Source: Isoetes taiwanensis (taxonomy: Eukaryota > Streptophyta > Lycopodiopsida > Isoetales > Isoetaceae). From it: a stretch of 64,000 nucleotides of DNA. Below, piece by piece: positions 10,586 through 22,479 of the stretch; positions within the stretch are counted from its first letter, which is position 1; each line of letters opens with the position of its first letter. The stretch is taken from contig JAJEKV010000003.1 in assembly GCA_021234155.1 (NCBI GenBank), positions 27,571,166-27,635,165 of the forward strand, written 5' to 3'. The notes beneath the pieces are model-generated. The model ran no database searches and had not been told where the DNA came from. It saw only the letters and a list, made by a program, of their open reading frames with translations. A program made the position numbers and the translations under genes.

Positions 10586-12200
10586 GAGGTTGAAGCTCCT
10601 GTGAAGAAGCATTCACATGGCTGGAAGACTCCCAAGTTCATCTATGGCAAGTTTTGTAACCTTATGCTTCTTAATATGAACTTGTTATAGGCCCTTTGTC
10701 CTAAACATTGCCATTTATTGTGCAGGAGCAGTGGTTTTGGAGTCAATTGGACCGATTGCAATCATGCTCATCTCACTACAACTTCATGTATATTGGTGCT
10801 GTTACAGCAGCAAGTTCCTACAACTATTTTCTTGGTACAACATACATGCTTGCATTGCCAACGGGATACATTACAGACAGTTACTTGAGCAAATTTACCA
10901 CCATAATCATTGCAGACCTCCTGGAAATACTAGTATGAAGTCCTGTGATTTTTCTGAGAAGAAGGGGAAAAAGGAAAAGAAAAAACATAAGATAACGCTG
11001 CTTGCTTTATGATATGCTATACTGACCGTCTCAAGCATAGTTTCCAAGCTTCATCCTCCTGCTTGCCCTCTTTATTGTTACCTATGCAAAAAGCCAACCA
11101 TAAGAAAGAAGGCATTCTTTTTTTTTCAGGTCTTTATATCTTTGCAGCTGGAATATGAGGTCTCAGACCAAACCTGCCTACTCTTGGTGCAGATCAATTC
11201 GATGAAAATGACCCTGAGCAAAGAAAGTGTCTTCCTTATTCAACTGGTTCTACTTCTCTGTCTGCTTTGGCGGGATGTTTGGTGCAACTTTGCTTGCGTA
11301 CCTCTTTGAAGAAGTTCCTTGGGCATGGGGTTTTGGTGTTTGCACTGCTGCAATAGCCGTTGGACTGATTATTATCATCAGCGACTACAAGCAAAATCAT
11401 GACATTCACTGTAAGCCCACTCACAAAGATAGCACGTGTGTATTGCATCGTTTCACAACAGAAAGCTATCAAAACCATCATCTGATACATTCTATGGAAA
11501 AGACAAAGAATCATGGGACAAAACTATTTACACTTCTCAATTCAGGTACATCCCACAGGCTAGTTTAGAATACTTTTCAAGGAAATGGAAAGAAATGCCA
11601 ATTTGTGGTTAGACTAAGCTCAAGATAATGGCTGGATATTATGAAATAAAATGCTCACCTGTATGTGCTATTTTGCAGATGTTTGAACAAAGCTGCGATG
11701 GGTCCATCTAAAACATTAGATAAGAATACAGTTTCTGATCCATGGAGGCCGTGTAGAGACAAAAGCCATCTTCAGAGTAATACCAATGTTTGCAGCAACA
11801 ATAATGCAAAGTTGTGTATTTGCTCAATTACAAACATTCATAATGCAGCAGGTAGAAACGCTAGACAGAAGACTACCCAACGGCTTCAAGGCTCCACCAG
11901 CATCAACATCCATAGCCACATCTCTAATCCTACTGCCATTCTATGACTGCTGCTTTGTGCCATTTGTGCGCTGGATCACAGGCCATGAGAGAGGCATAAC
12001 ACATCTACAAAGAATAGGGTCAGGTATTTCTTACAGTAATCTGCACAGCAAGGATATCCATGAGCAACTATTCTGATGAGTGTGTTCTGGCTGGCTCTAC
12101 ATGGGACAATTTTTGGAGTTTCTAAGCTCTTTACAAATGCTAGCTTACTAGATTTCTTCTATGCAGAGTCACCTGCATCGAGACTCAAATCTTCTAACCA
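10586..12200 (+). pseudogene. NPF (NRT1/PTR) family transporter pseudogene
   Basis: Pieces of a plant proton-coupled nitrate/peptide transporter appear in order. 10,586-10,646 encodes EVEAPVKKHSHGWKTPKFIY. 10,726-10,935 encodes AVVLESIGPIAIML, then in a second frame NYFLGTTYMLALP..GYITDSYLSKF and IIIADLLEIL. 11,170-11,390 encodes LPTLGADQFDENDPEQRK (the family signature), then FNWFYFSVCFGGMFGATLLAYLFEE and further membrane segments. 11,680-12,030 encodes NKAAMG, DPWRPC, IPMFAATIMQSCVFAQLQ and CFVPFVRWITG. 12,085-12,190 encodes WLALHGTIFG and LLDFFYAESPAS. Exon borders are partly preserved, including a GC donor at 10,647. Frameshifts within exons and stops make it inactive. The last part is duplicated at 26,620. 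Confidence 0.88.
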
Positions 12201-12815
12201 AACTTTTGTCACTAGCACTAATAAGAATCAAATGTATCTTGCAGTTCCGTAGCATCACGCTAGCTGCAGAATTCGTCAATATAGCCTTTGACAAATTTTC
12301 ACAAAAGAGCATCAGATTTATTCAAGACAATTAGAGCTTCACGAACTCCTGACATATAGGGCCTTCAAATCCTTAAACTGATTGCAGACGATTACAGACG
12401 CCCCAAACTCTGTTACGCCAATAAATGATGCCAGCAGGCTCGCAGTACTCAAAGTAAGGTAAGAAAGACACGCAACATAGCTCGAGAGGCATGTCCTATT
12501 CCATAGAATACAGAACATGGGCATAGCATCTTCGATTTCTTCGATTTCTTGGCAAAGCTTCTTCGGGCCATAGCGCCATAGCGACTGGGAGCAAGAAATA
12601 GGGAACTGGGAACAGGGGGGCCGGAATGCATATGACAACCAGTTAGCCGGTTTCCACAGTGGCTACCCAACAACTGTGGCCACCGCTAGTTTACACTCGA
12701 TAGTAAGTTTGGAGCAGTCATTGGCATATTCCTGGCATATACTGGCATATACCTGGAATATGCCATAAACCCACATGGACGAGGTCTTGCACCGTAGGGG
12801 CAACCCAAAAAACTA
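12095..12815 (+). repeat. duplicated segment A (copy at 26,620-27,320)
   Basis: From the terminal NPF exon to the phrase 'CCCAAAAAACTATG', about 700 bp match 26,620-27,320 at high identity with small indels. The minus-strand ORF at 12,339-12,638 corresponds to a longer ORF at 26,816-27,271 of the second copy. Neither resembles a known protein. The two copies part abruptly: here the foldback element follows, there a GT31 locus copy follows. Confidence 0.8.
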
Positions 12816-12821
12816 TGTATT

Positions 12822-13384
12822 CCCCTACACCATCCTTAAGGCCCCGAAGGGGCCAAATTTTTTTTTTGTTAACACAAACCATTAACACAAAACTACTATT
12901 AACATTATTAACACAAACCATTGCATTTGACACATTTAAATTAAAATCCCCCTTAAACCCCCTTTGGTTTGGGTGCATATTCACACGGGGGGTTACGTAG
13001 GGCAGCGAGAGCCCCAAAAAATTTACAATACATGTACAAAATTAACACCATTATGTACATTCTCTCAAACCTTATAGTATTTTGCAAACCTTAATATATA
13101 GTATACAAAAATTTGTACATGCATACCCCACAAACGAGGATCGCTATGTACGGTCCAGATCTTGGAATAAAGGGCAAATATGCCCATCCGACAGCTCTCG
13201 TTGCCCGGAGTAACCCCCCGTGTGAATATGCACCCAAACCAAAGGGGGTTTAAGGGGGATTTTAATTTAAATGTGTCAAATGCAATGGTTTGTGTTAATA
13301 ATGTTAATAGTAGTTTTGTGTTAATGGTTTGTGTTAACAAAAAAAAATTTTGGCCCCTTCGGGGCCTTAAGGATGGTGTAGGGG
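12822..13384. mobile_element. foldback / long-TIR MITE-like element
   Basis: Two inverted arms of about 190 bp (12,822-13,012 and 13,193-13,384) are nearly identical and enclose a unique spacer of about 180 bp. The outer ends read CCCCTACACCATCCTTAAGG and its reverse complement. The GGCCCCGAAGGGGCC palindrome lies just inside, followed by AACACAAACCATT repeats. ORFs in the arms mirror each other on opposite strands and are not genes. No clear target-site duplication was found (left flank ATGTATT, right flank TGTCGAT), so the superfamily is undetermined. Confidence 0.88.
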
Positions 13385-13840
13385 TGTCGATATAGACATT
13401 ACCTAATACTCTAATTAAATAGCTGAAATGTAGAGACTTACATGCATACTTTTGAAAGTAATTTAGCTTACATGGCAAGCCCAGACCTCTGACTTTTGTG
13501 GAATTCCCCTCCACAAAGGATAGCATTTAGTCGATAGGTTGAATTGTTACATAAATTCTTTGGCTAAACAGCTATCGATTTAAAATATTTATCATACCTT
13601 TTTTTAAAGAAATTGATTACATAGCCTCCTGGCAACCTCATGCCCTGCAGAACGGACTCAAGCAAGCCACTACACACAAAAGATACAAAAGCAGTGCATA
13701 TGAAATGCGGTACACTAACAAAACCATTATTAGGAATCGAAGGATAAAAATTGAACAATTTACCGACCATGGAAATGAGAAAGGGTTGTAATAAAGCATT
13801 TCATTACTTCTCCCAATACAATATATTTTTGGTACCATTG
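13385..13840. other. unassigned flank
   Basis: AT-rich sequence with overlapping short minus-strand ORFs at 13,564-13,838 that lack recognisable similarity. No gene is supported. Confidence 0.4.
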
Positions 13841-13899
13841 ATTTTTTTGCATGCCTTATTTATAGGTCGGACATACTAAAGTCCCAGGTTTAAGTTAGC

Positions 13900-15760
13900 C
13901 ACACCCTTTGTGCCTTGAGGCAAACGCAACTCGTAAGATATGCAAAGTGGCGTGTCTTTCAGATACTTTTGCGGTGAGAAGCATGCCTTAGCAACCGCAT
14001 GCAAGCGGACTCTGACTCGTCGGGCCTTAAATTCTTGTCAAAAGTCAAGTTCCTTAGGCAAAATTTCTTCCCCGACATGAGATTTTAGATCATCAATTTT
14101 CACCTCTTCCATCTTGAATTTTCTCCTATATTTCAAGGCTTCTCCGGCTTCTTCAATGAATTCATATATACTTGCTATATCACTCCGGATAGCATACCAG
14201 CCGATAGCCCATGCTTTCATCTATTGAAAATGGTTCTTTCTCTGGATACACATCTTCTACAATGCAACTTTTATTGTTAGACTTAACATCTATGATGCGA
14301 ATAGGAAGTTCATAGAACTTTCCCCTCCTCTGACCCCTTCTTTTTTTGCATCTCTCGAGGAAGGTGGTCAAGGAAAGACATATATTCATCTCGGACACCA
14401 AGTGAATCATTTGCAAAAATAATTTCAACCTCCATTAAATGAGCAAACCTGAAATTAAATGAGCCATTTGAAATTCCTTCAAGTGTGTCGGTTTGGTCGC
14501 AGACCTCGCGACTCTCATCATCGCATTCACGTTCACCTCATTAAGATAATCTATCCATTGCTCAAAGATGACCGCCATAATCAAGACATAAATTACCCGG
14601 TGTATCCATACCATAACAAGCTACCAATAACAATTGTGCAACCTATGAGTTTAGTTTTTGTGGCAAAGGCATCGCTTTTGCTAATTGTTGTAATGCATCA
14701 AGTTTTTGGACATCGATAATGCGTCTTGAACAATCTGTAAATTCTTTGCACATAATCGTAATGCATTTTTAACTACTATCATCTGTTGCTCAAGATTCAA
14801 GAGAGCTTTCTCCGGAGGAAGCATAGTATCGAGATTGTTGCATAACGATAATCTTCTTTGTCGCCGTGGAAGTGATAGAAAGAACACCGCATGAAAAAAA
14901 ACATGAATATTTAGTCATTATCCTATGAAAACCTGTACTTTGGAAGACGTAAATGCTTACTCGGACAAGAACTGGCTGACAACCGCCTTTAGCGGATAGA
15001 TTCATTGCGTAAAAACCGCAAGCCGCAAAAGATGGAAAGCTATTTGCTTCAAGAAGCGATCATTCTCCCTACCCATCAATGTGGCTCCATGACCGGTGAA
15101 GAGGTTATTAAAGACTGGAACAAATGCATTCCAGAGGTCAATGGTCGATGCACTCTGTAAAACCCGTGAATATTGCAAAGTAACACAATCAAGCTTCACA
15201 TAGTGCGTGGCAAAGTGCATAACCGCAGACCACATGTGTGAACTTCTCGGCAATTTCAAGAACTTGAAGGCTCTTCGCCGCACTCAAGTTTTCCTCCCAT
15301 ACTTCCTACAATATAAAAGACGATGTGATCCGTTATATCCATCACTTTGGATAAACTTAGAAACTAAATGAATAATACTAGAAATAAGAAGCTATACTCA
15401 CCGACTTACGCTTTAGCAAGGGATGTAAGCTCTCTCCGACCGATAGCTTTCGCCTACAAATTAAACTTTAAGCCACTTACATAACTTGCTCACGATTTAT
15501 CCTTGCATAAAAGGCAAAATCAGAAGTTGAGCATGCCTTCAAATAGCAACAAAGATGTACCTGTCGATGTGCACACCTCAAAGCTCAGGGACTGTCTCCT
15601 TTGGCACAAACTTGACACAACGAATAGCAGCCCATGTTGGTGCGGGGATTACATTCTCATTTCGACTCGCTTCAAGCAATCATTTTGAGCAAAGACTGGT
15701 ATCAGATGGTTCTAGAATAGCAAATCCACTTTGTAACATGAGAGCTTGAATGTGTTTGGT
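13900..15760 (-). pseudogene. unidentified minus-strand coding remnants
   Basis: Three minus-strand stretches have protein-like composition. 14,038-14,428 is in two overlapping frames, with 'GKFYELPIRIIDVKSNNKSC' and 'WYAIRSDIASIYEFIEEAGE'. 14,681-14,887 holds a helical Leu/Gln-rich piece. 15,002-15,283 includes 'MWSAVMHFATHYVKLDC' and 'NNLFTGHGATLMGRENDRF'. They could be exons of one gene or of a transposon. Frames are interrupted and I do not recognise the family. The plus strand shows nothing better. Confidence 0.3.
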
Positions 15761-16156
15761 CAGACTTGGACGCTGCTGCATAGATGTGTCTGGTCAGACT
15801 TGGACGCTGTCTGCATAGATGCAGTGCAGGCGGAGGCCAGAATGCCAAAGAACTCGTCTGAAGTGCAGCGCTGCATTTTTCATTCCTTTACTACTCTTCG
15901 ATTAACGCTACCCTAAAGTATCCTTCTTCGATTAACCCTAAAGTATCCTTCATCGAGCCTTGCATGCTTCGATTGGAGATATCCTCAAAAATCATAGGTG
16001 TAACCATTAAAAAATGTCATAAAGATTAATGTGAGCGTATGCGCACTCTAGAAGTACGCATTAGTACGTCTTCAAAATACGGCGATCAAATCTTAGCAAA
16101 ACCATAGGAAAAAATGTACAAAAATACAAAAGTAACCCCCTGTTATTATGCTACAT
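15761..16156. other. short direct repeats, no gene
   Basis: Contains tandem duplications such as GTGTCTGGTCAGACTTGGAC (about 30 bp, twice near 15,755-15,810) and TATCCTTCTTCGATTAACCC repeats near 15,900. No coding potential is recognised. Confidence 0.5.
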
Positions 16157-18276
16157 ATTAAGACGCTCGTACTTGAAGGGGAAGAATGTTCAATTCTATT
16201 GAGAAAAGAAGCAAAATGCAATAAGAACAAGAGATGTCATTGTGAAGGGTATACTATATAATGGACCATTGAATGACTACTAACGAATGCCATGTTAGGT
16301 GTTACAAGGGGCCCTTGTTAGGCGTAGCTCACCAAATTGTATGCCCACATTGTCTACTGTCATCAAACTAAAATCTTATATACCGACCCTCGAAAAGAAA
16401 ACTGGCTTGAGATCCTGCCCCTTAATCCCACGCGCGCGTACTAACGAGCCTCCGACAGTGCGTGCCATGGACGGACGGATGTGCTTGAATCTGTGAAATG
16501 GGATCCATCCGGCCGTCCGATGGCCGGGAAGTCGAGGGGGCTATATTGCTTGAGATGGGCGGCACGAAGATCTGCCCTGCCGGAATGTTACCAAGCTTCA
16601 AATCGATCCAATAAAGACGCCGTATTGAGTAGATTGGCGATGCCTGCAAACTTTAAAATCAATCCTCAGATGATTATTCGGTCTAACCCTTCCCCACGCG
16701 GCAATTAAGGTCATGATACAGAGTTGGGTTTTCTTGGATCAGACGTGGGTCATGCAGAATTTCTTGATAATTCATACTCTCAAAGGGGTTACATCCAGTC
16801 AAAGGGGTTGTGGTGCTATGCTTTGCGAGCTTCTGTGTAGGTCTTTTGTTCACTAACAGGTAAATCTCTAAGACGCATCTTACTGCCAATGTCAAACTAA
16901 TAGCATATTGGTTGCATTAAGTTACCTGCAATGTGGGTATTCATATTGGATTCATAAGTTATCTAAAGACAATGGCTTTCTTACATAGGAATGCCAATCA
17001 CACGCAAAATGCAAATGTGACAATAAAGATTGTGCTTTCTACATAGTTTGAGATCTATGCTTTTGGCCAGAAAAAGGGACCCTGAATATGGAAACTTGAA
17101 ATGTGCTGGGAAAATATTATTTTGGGCGTTTAAACAATTGTAAAAACTATAAAATAGTCAAGGACCAGGCAATTGAGACTCTGAAATATCCGTTTTTCCA
17201 GAATGTGGATAACCGAGGAGAAGGACGTGATTCGATCTTATGTTCACATGAACAATGAACAACAGCAGGTGAAGATAGCAGAAGATCAGTGTGAGAAAAA
17301 GATGGTAGGTGTACGCGTTAGTTGCAGTTTTAGTTGCAGTTTCTGTCTTATACTCATGTTTTTACATGCAGGTGAGAACCTCAAGAAACTTGAGAAGGAA
17401 AAAGGGATTGTGGTACGTTTTGTCATAGGCCACAGGTAGGTTTGGTACTTCTTTTTTATTGAATGCTTCCATCTTTTTATAAATGAATATCATTTATATG
17501 TTTTAGCTTACAATTCTGGCAGTCTTCCATTCTTCGTTTTCAAATATATCTTATCATGAAGTAGACATTGTAGAAAGGAAGTTTGAAAGTCTATTTGCCT
17601 TTGTAGTGCCACGGCAGGCGGTATTTTGGATCGTGCAATTGAAGCAGAAGAAGCACAGCATAATGATTTTCTGAGGCTGGTAACCATTAGCTTTTGATCT
17701 TGCTTCTCAATGCGTGTGCCTATTTTGTGTCAAGTTGCAGTATCTGTTCTTTTGGATCACTATCAAGATTGGAATTTACCAGATGCCAAGCTCAATAATA
17801 TTAAACACACATTAGGATGGAGATAATGTAATGCCAAGCTTAATAAGTATAAAGGGAGAATATAACAGGCACGTTTAGTAGTCATCCATTTAACCATTTA
17901 TACTTAAACAATGTACTACTTGATATATAGTTGTTTTGACCTCACATGCATGCAAAGCTTATGAACTGTCAAGGTGCAAGCACTAAACTCCAGCAATTCA
18001 AACTTCAGCCATACTTAAGGTCAATGTGGGGGTTCTGATATGCGTATTTTAGATAGGCTGAAATGCAGACTAATTTTTTTTGCCTCATTGCTGCTTCTTG
18101 CAAGCTCACTATTTGCGCTCGTCAGTTATTAATAAACTGCCGCTGCTTTATTTGGTTACTTGTGTGGATTACAGAACCATGTTGAGGGTTATCTTGAATT
18201 ATCGGCCAAGATAAAGGTTTATTTTGCCACAGCTGTGGCAAAATGGGATGCGGAATTTTATGTCAAAGTGGATGAC
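16157..18276 (+). pseudogene. GT31 beta-1,3-galactosyltransferase locus, truncated copy 1
   Basis: This copy matches the intact locus at 52.0-55.9 kb. Four coding exons remain: 17,202-17,304 ([15 protein letters not shown]), 17,372-17,435 ([21 protein letters not shown]), 17,607-17,679 ([19 protein letters not shown]) and 18,175-18,276 ([12 protein letters not shown]...EFYVKVDD). The two exons that should follow the first ([10 protein letters not shown] and the [15 protein letters not shown] exon) are deleted with their introns. The copy stops abruptly within the metal-binding DxD motif at 18,276. All later exons are absent. Upstream non-coding sequence from about 16,157 is also shared with the other two copies. 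Confidence 0.93.
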
Positions 18277-18756
18277 TTCATTAAGTTTTCTTAACATATA
18301 TAAACCTCAAGGGCAAGATTCTTTCGGCATATTCGAAGCTGATGCTTGTCTCTAAAGTGGCCACGTATTTCCGGAAGGAAAAAATAGGGAGAGAAAAAAA
18401 AGGCCATAGAAAATGAAATCGAAAAACTGGATTCAAAGATAGCTCCGGCTGGCTATGGCTATGGCGACAGGCTCGGTCTGGCTATGGCGACATGTTCCAG
18501 CTTCTAAGCTGTCAAATGCCCGCCGCCAGGGCAAGTTTCTCCCAGAAACTCCCTGCCCCCGGAAGTTTCCTTCCAATTTTTTTTTTTTGCTTGCCCTGTC
18601 TGCCGGAGCAGCAGACGATCACTTCTGAAGCAGGGCAAGGGTTTTCCTATTTTTGCCGACAACGGCAGTGGGTTTGGAAAAGCGAGCACCGCAATTTGTC
18701 GCCTTGCCTGAAGAGGCAGTGTTAAGCATACCAGCTGCTTTATCTATGTAGAAACA
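18277..18756. other. unassigned stretch after the truncation
   Basis: Unrelated to the GT31 locus. It contains duplicated 'GGCTATGGCGACA' phrases and a T9-10 run near 18,577. No gene is recognised. Confidence 0.5.
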
Positions 18757-18896
18757 TGTGGTATTCTCAAGATTTTTTTGAGAATGTGATTCGTGATGCT
18801 GTCAGATATACAGAGCAGCGTAAAATCGTCACTGCCGTTGATGTTCTCTATTCTTTCAAGAAACAAGGCAGGACTTTATATGGCTTTGGAGGTTAG
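18757..18896 (+). pseudogene. histone H4 C-terminal remnant
   Basis: Translation gives [27 protein letters not shown] followed by [12 protein letters not shown] and a stop at 18,894-18,896. This is the unmistakable tail of histone H4 ([14 protein letters not shown]...[23 protein letters not shown]) with substitutions that true H4 would not tolerate. An upstream 'GILK' lies in another frame across a T7 run. The N-terminal half is missing. No introns are seen, so it may be a retrocopy or a truncated duplicate. Confidence 0.9.
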
Positions 18897-19482
18897 GGTT
18901 CTTCTGTGCATTCTGAAGCATCTGCAGTTTTATCACCGTCTGAAGCAGCTGCAGTTTATCATGGAATGAAGCAGCATCATGGAATGAGATGGCTTAGGAA
19001 GCTTCTTGAAGAGGAGAAAGCAGAAGAGTTGTTTCCAGATGTTTTCACAGAATCCAGGTTAGGTTAAATTTTTGCTGTTGTTCTATCACCATAGCTATGC
19101 TTGGAAGCGAGAATATTTTTAATGACCTTGCATTACTTTTGTGCAGATATGGAATGGGTGTGGTTGTTTCAATGATAGATGATAAGCAGAGCATTTGTTT
19201 CTTGATTCAATCTTTTTGTTAATTGCTCTGTTATGTTAAAGCCCGATCAAGACCTGATTTGGGCATCGAGGATCTGCTCACGCAAAGGATCCTCCGGAAC
19301 AGAGGAAAGTGGAAATGTAGCATGCCAGCTTGCTGTGGAGCAGATGAGGCAATCAAATTGCTAAGTTGCATGCCCACTTATTGTGTGGCAGATCATTACA
19401 TAGGGCAGTTACCCAATTTGACAAAGTTGTAGTTGTTGGTAGGTTGGCTATTCCTTTTTTTGAACTTTGATGCGTCAGATCG
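18897..19482 (+). other. possible exon remnants of unknown gene
   Basis: Two short coding-like stretches, 'GMRWLRKLLEEEKAEELFPDVF' (about 18,980-19,055) and 'RYGMGVVVSMIDDKQS' (about 19,145-19,195), are separated by a GT-AG-compatible interval. No family is recognised. The remainder shows nothing. Confidence 0.3.
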
Positions 19483-20488
19483 TCATTTCGTCATTTTGTT
19501 TGTCTTTACTAAGTTATTGATCTGTTGAGGGTTGATCAGTTGAGGATCAATCTGTTGAGGGTCTTCTAAAAACTTTTTATACCAAAGGGCAGATGCTTTT
19601 GGGTGTCGTGTGAGGCTGTCACGGCGATCCACATGGTAAAGGCCGCTCTGTTGCCGGTAGCCAACTTTCCACATCCAATTATCAAGAAAAGACCATGCAA
19701 AATATCCTACATTTGAACCTTCTCTGCTGATTCAGACAAAATACGGTCATCAAATGTTAATGGAAGCACTAGCATTGTCAAAATATTATCTGATGGCACT
19801 ACTTATTACACGAAGGTAGGTACTCCGTCAAATTCACACGCCACTGATCAATGGTTGAACTCACGCCAGTTGGATCTCTGATACCTAGTTAGAGACAAAC
19901 AAAATTTCAAGGACAACAACATTTAAATGAATAAAAAAATTTCAACTTACCATTTTCATGAACGACCAAAGTTGGATTAGAGTAACGTTGCCTAATATAT
20001 TGGAGCAACATCTTGAAACCCCAAGGGACTCCAAACTGACCATCAACTTGTGGTCCAATAACGTGGCCACTCATGTTCCCTCCAGCTTCAATTCTGGCAT
20101 CTTCAAAGTATCCTACCTGTTTATAGTTGGGAAGTGCCTTCCTTGCAAATGCTGAAGTGTAGTGGTTGATCCCCACAAAGTCTACAGAACCCTTAAGTGC
20201 TTTAGATTCCTCTAGACTGAACTTTGAAAGACGGTCTCCTACTATGTCACGCATTCTTGCAGGATATTCGCCAAAAAATATTGGATCCATGAACCTACAA
20301 ACTCGATTGGAATTCCACCTCCACTAGATCAAGATCTAATCAAAGCATTTATAATATGAATATGCAGTTTACCATCCAAGCTCAAAATCCAAGGCTATTT
20401 TGGCGCTTTCTTTGTCCTCCAATGACTTTGTAAGTGGCACAAACCATCTGCTATCCATTGTAATCCCAATATAACCCTTTTGCTTCTC
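19483..20488 (-). pseudogene. GH1 beta-glucosidase, 5'-truncated gene
   Basis: Three exons with good splice sites are present on the minus strand. 20,373-20,488 encodes KQKGYIGITMDSRWFVP and ALDFELG. 19,951-20,294 encodes FMDPIFFGEYPARMRDIVGDRL, the 'GINHYTS' strand and ends in VVHENG, which holds the catalytic nucleophile Glu of retaining beta-glucosidases. 19,483-19,723 encodes GYFAWSFLDNWMWKVGY, the glycone-binding tryptophan motif, and DSLTRHPKASALWYKKFL. A weak exon near 19,815-19,890 ('GIRDPTGVSST') lies between the last two. The N-terminal half with the acid/base TFNEP exon is not found in the next 2 kb upstream, so the copy is incomplete although its retained exons are well preserved. 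Confidence 0.9.
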
Positions 20489-21600
20489 CTGAAAAGTTCT
20501 AGCTTTAGGACTGATCAAACAGAGTATGTATTTAAGTATGCTAACCTGATAATTCCACTAAATATTTGGACTGCTGCTATATGGCTGTAACTTTAGTTAA
20601 CTTTGATGGGGCTTGATGGGTGTTTTACATATTAAGAGCATTTTCTTTGCTTGGCCTCCAGAGTTGGACGAAGATTGGAGATGCAAATCAAGGGTGTGAA
20701 CACAAGACAATTGCTGAACTCTAAAAACTATCGCCTGTCATGCAAAGAGATAGTTTCCCACGGAATTTTTTCAAGCACATATCTTAACAATCTATGAGGA
20801 CATTTTTTTGAAGTGCATTTCTTTTTGAAAGCGCAATCACTTGGGTAAGCACATTGTAATAGCTATTGGCATGTTCAACATTTGCGCATGTCATGAATAG
20901 TCTTGAACCCACAAGCATCTCATGAATTGTCTATGTGTCTTGCAGATGTAGGTAAAGCCTGAAAACTTTTGTTTGTTGTTAGCATATTGGACCATAAACA
21001 TATTCGTACATGTGGCAGATATATGGAGAAAATCTCTGCTAGCTGCTGCATACATCTACAGAGGTCAAGTGATTGTGTTTTTTGCCCTCACTCTTCAAGG
21101 CTTAGAGGCTTAGAAGGTTGCCTGACCACTTCAAGAAAAGTAAAAGAGACAATTGGTTAAATGAATGGAGATTAGCAGAAAAGGGAAATGAAGAGATCAC
21201 AGAAGGAGATTTGTAGTTGTGGTTAAATTAAAATTCAAGCAAACTAGCAGGAAATCGCAGAAGGAAATTTGATAGAGCCAGGCATCTGAGATTTATTGGG
21301 CATAAAAAAAATGAGATTATCTTTGCTAAATAAGAAATGTGCAAACTACAGGTATAATCTGTTTGAAGGACTGGATTTTGACATTGGCTTCGAAGAGATC
21401 ATTGATAGGCAGGGTCTGCGATGCTCTTTTCCGTTTTGATGCAAGAGCATTTACTTTTCTGACATTGTTTTATTGAAGGAACAAGTTGTTGCCTAGGACA
21501 TTCACAACATGTTGTTGGAGTAAGGCAGTGTTTTTGGTTATGCCAAAGGGAAATAAGACCTAGTTAAAATTAAACCTATAGAGTGCAAAATCGTTTTGTT
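20489..21600. other. unassigned stretch upstream of GH1 remnant
   Basis: AT-rich, no recognisable exon, RNA gene or mobile element. The missing GH1 N-terminal exons would be expected here and are not seen. Confidence 0.5.
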
Positions 21601-21775
21601 CTTATCTTATCTTATCTTATCTTATTCTTGGTAGCCTTTTAAAATTTGGTTATTGTGTTTGGTGATGGGGCCTAGTCTCCAGGTTTTAGATGGGCTGTTG
21701 CCCTTGCATGTGCCGTCCCATAACCCGTTGGGTTCCCGTGGACGTAAAAATTTATCTTATCTTATCTTATCTTGA
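21601..21775 (+). mobile_element. short LINE-tail/SINE-like insertion flanked by (TTATC)n
   Basis: A ~125-bp unit (about 21,628-21,752) ends in GTGGACGTAAAAATTT and is followed by an (ATCTT)n run. The same pentanucleotide repeat lies immediately before it. The terminal signature equals the 3' ends of the LINE copies near 9,540 and 51,660. It may be a strongly 5'-truncated LINE or a SINE that borrowed the LINE tail; either would have used an ATCTT microsatellite as target or generated it as tail. Confidence 0.55.
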
Positions 21776-22229
21776 GGAAATCTAAGATCACGAGAGAATC
21801 ATTTTGGGATATAGTGACGTCATCAAACAAAAGTAAAAAGCAAAAAAGAAGGAAAAAGAAACACATTGTCAAGATAATACAGCCATCCATGGACTCTCAT
21901 GGACTCTAATGAAGGGTAAAGGAAAAAAGGAATAAGAATACTGATTGCAAGGCAGGTTCTACTATGTGAAAATATTGGACTTTTATTTTTACCTCTAAAT
22001 TTGCAAATCAATCATTCAATTTATTTTTAACATTCAAAGTCTATCTGCACAAGGTTTGGCGTACATGAGTTAAGGGGATAATGCAAAAAGCTTAAGCCAA
22101 GAATGATTAGGAGCAAGGTGGTGTTAAGGGGAAGATGTGAAAAGTTTAAGCGAAGAATAATTATGTAATTTGATTACCATCCATGTTCAAGACGTTTTTG
22201 CTACAAAATCTTGAGGACATGAGGTAATT
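21776..22229. other. unassigned stretch with a ~60-bp near-tandem repeat
   Basis: Around 22,070-22,165 the phrase 'TTAAGGGGATAATGCAAAAAG...AAGCCAAGAAT' is repeated in diverged form. No gene is recognised. Confidence 0.4.
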
Positions 22230-22320
22230 TTGGGCACCACATCGTCCTTGATGCAAAACAGATGACAGTAGTGCGGGTTCAACTCCTGCATGTTCTTTTG
22301 CATCTCAAGGATGTCCAGAA
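22230..22320 (+). repeat. tRNA-like SINE fragment (plus copy)
   Basis: The T-arm-like segment TGCGGGTTCAACTCCTGCA is followed by TGTTCTTTTGCATCTCAAGG. This matches the minus-strand element at 57,841-57,960, so both belong to one tRNA-derived SINE family. The A-box half is poorly preserved here. Confidence 0.5.
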
Positions 22321-22479
22321 TTGAGATCTATTCGACTTAGCACAAAACTTCTTTTGCAGCGGGTTAGAGAAGAGAAAACAAGGTCGCCGCGATAAATTTC
22401 TTGTATTTATATAATTATTCTATGTGTCCCAGGGAAATGATGCACCCATGGTTTATATAATGTGCTAAAAATATGTGAC

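Noticed and set aside
12815-13526. ORFs in the foldback arms on both strands
   Set aside because: The same peptide appears from each arm in opposite directions, so it is a product of the inverted repeat.
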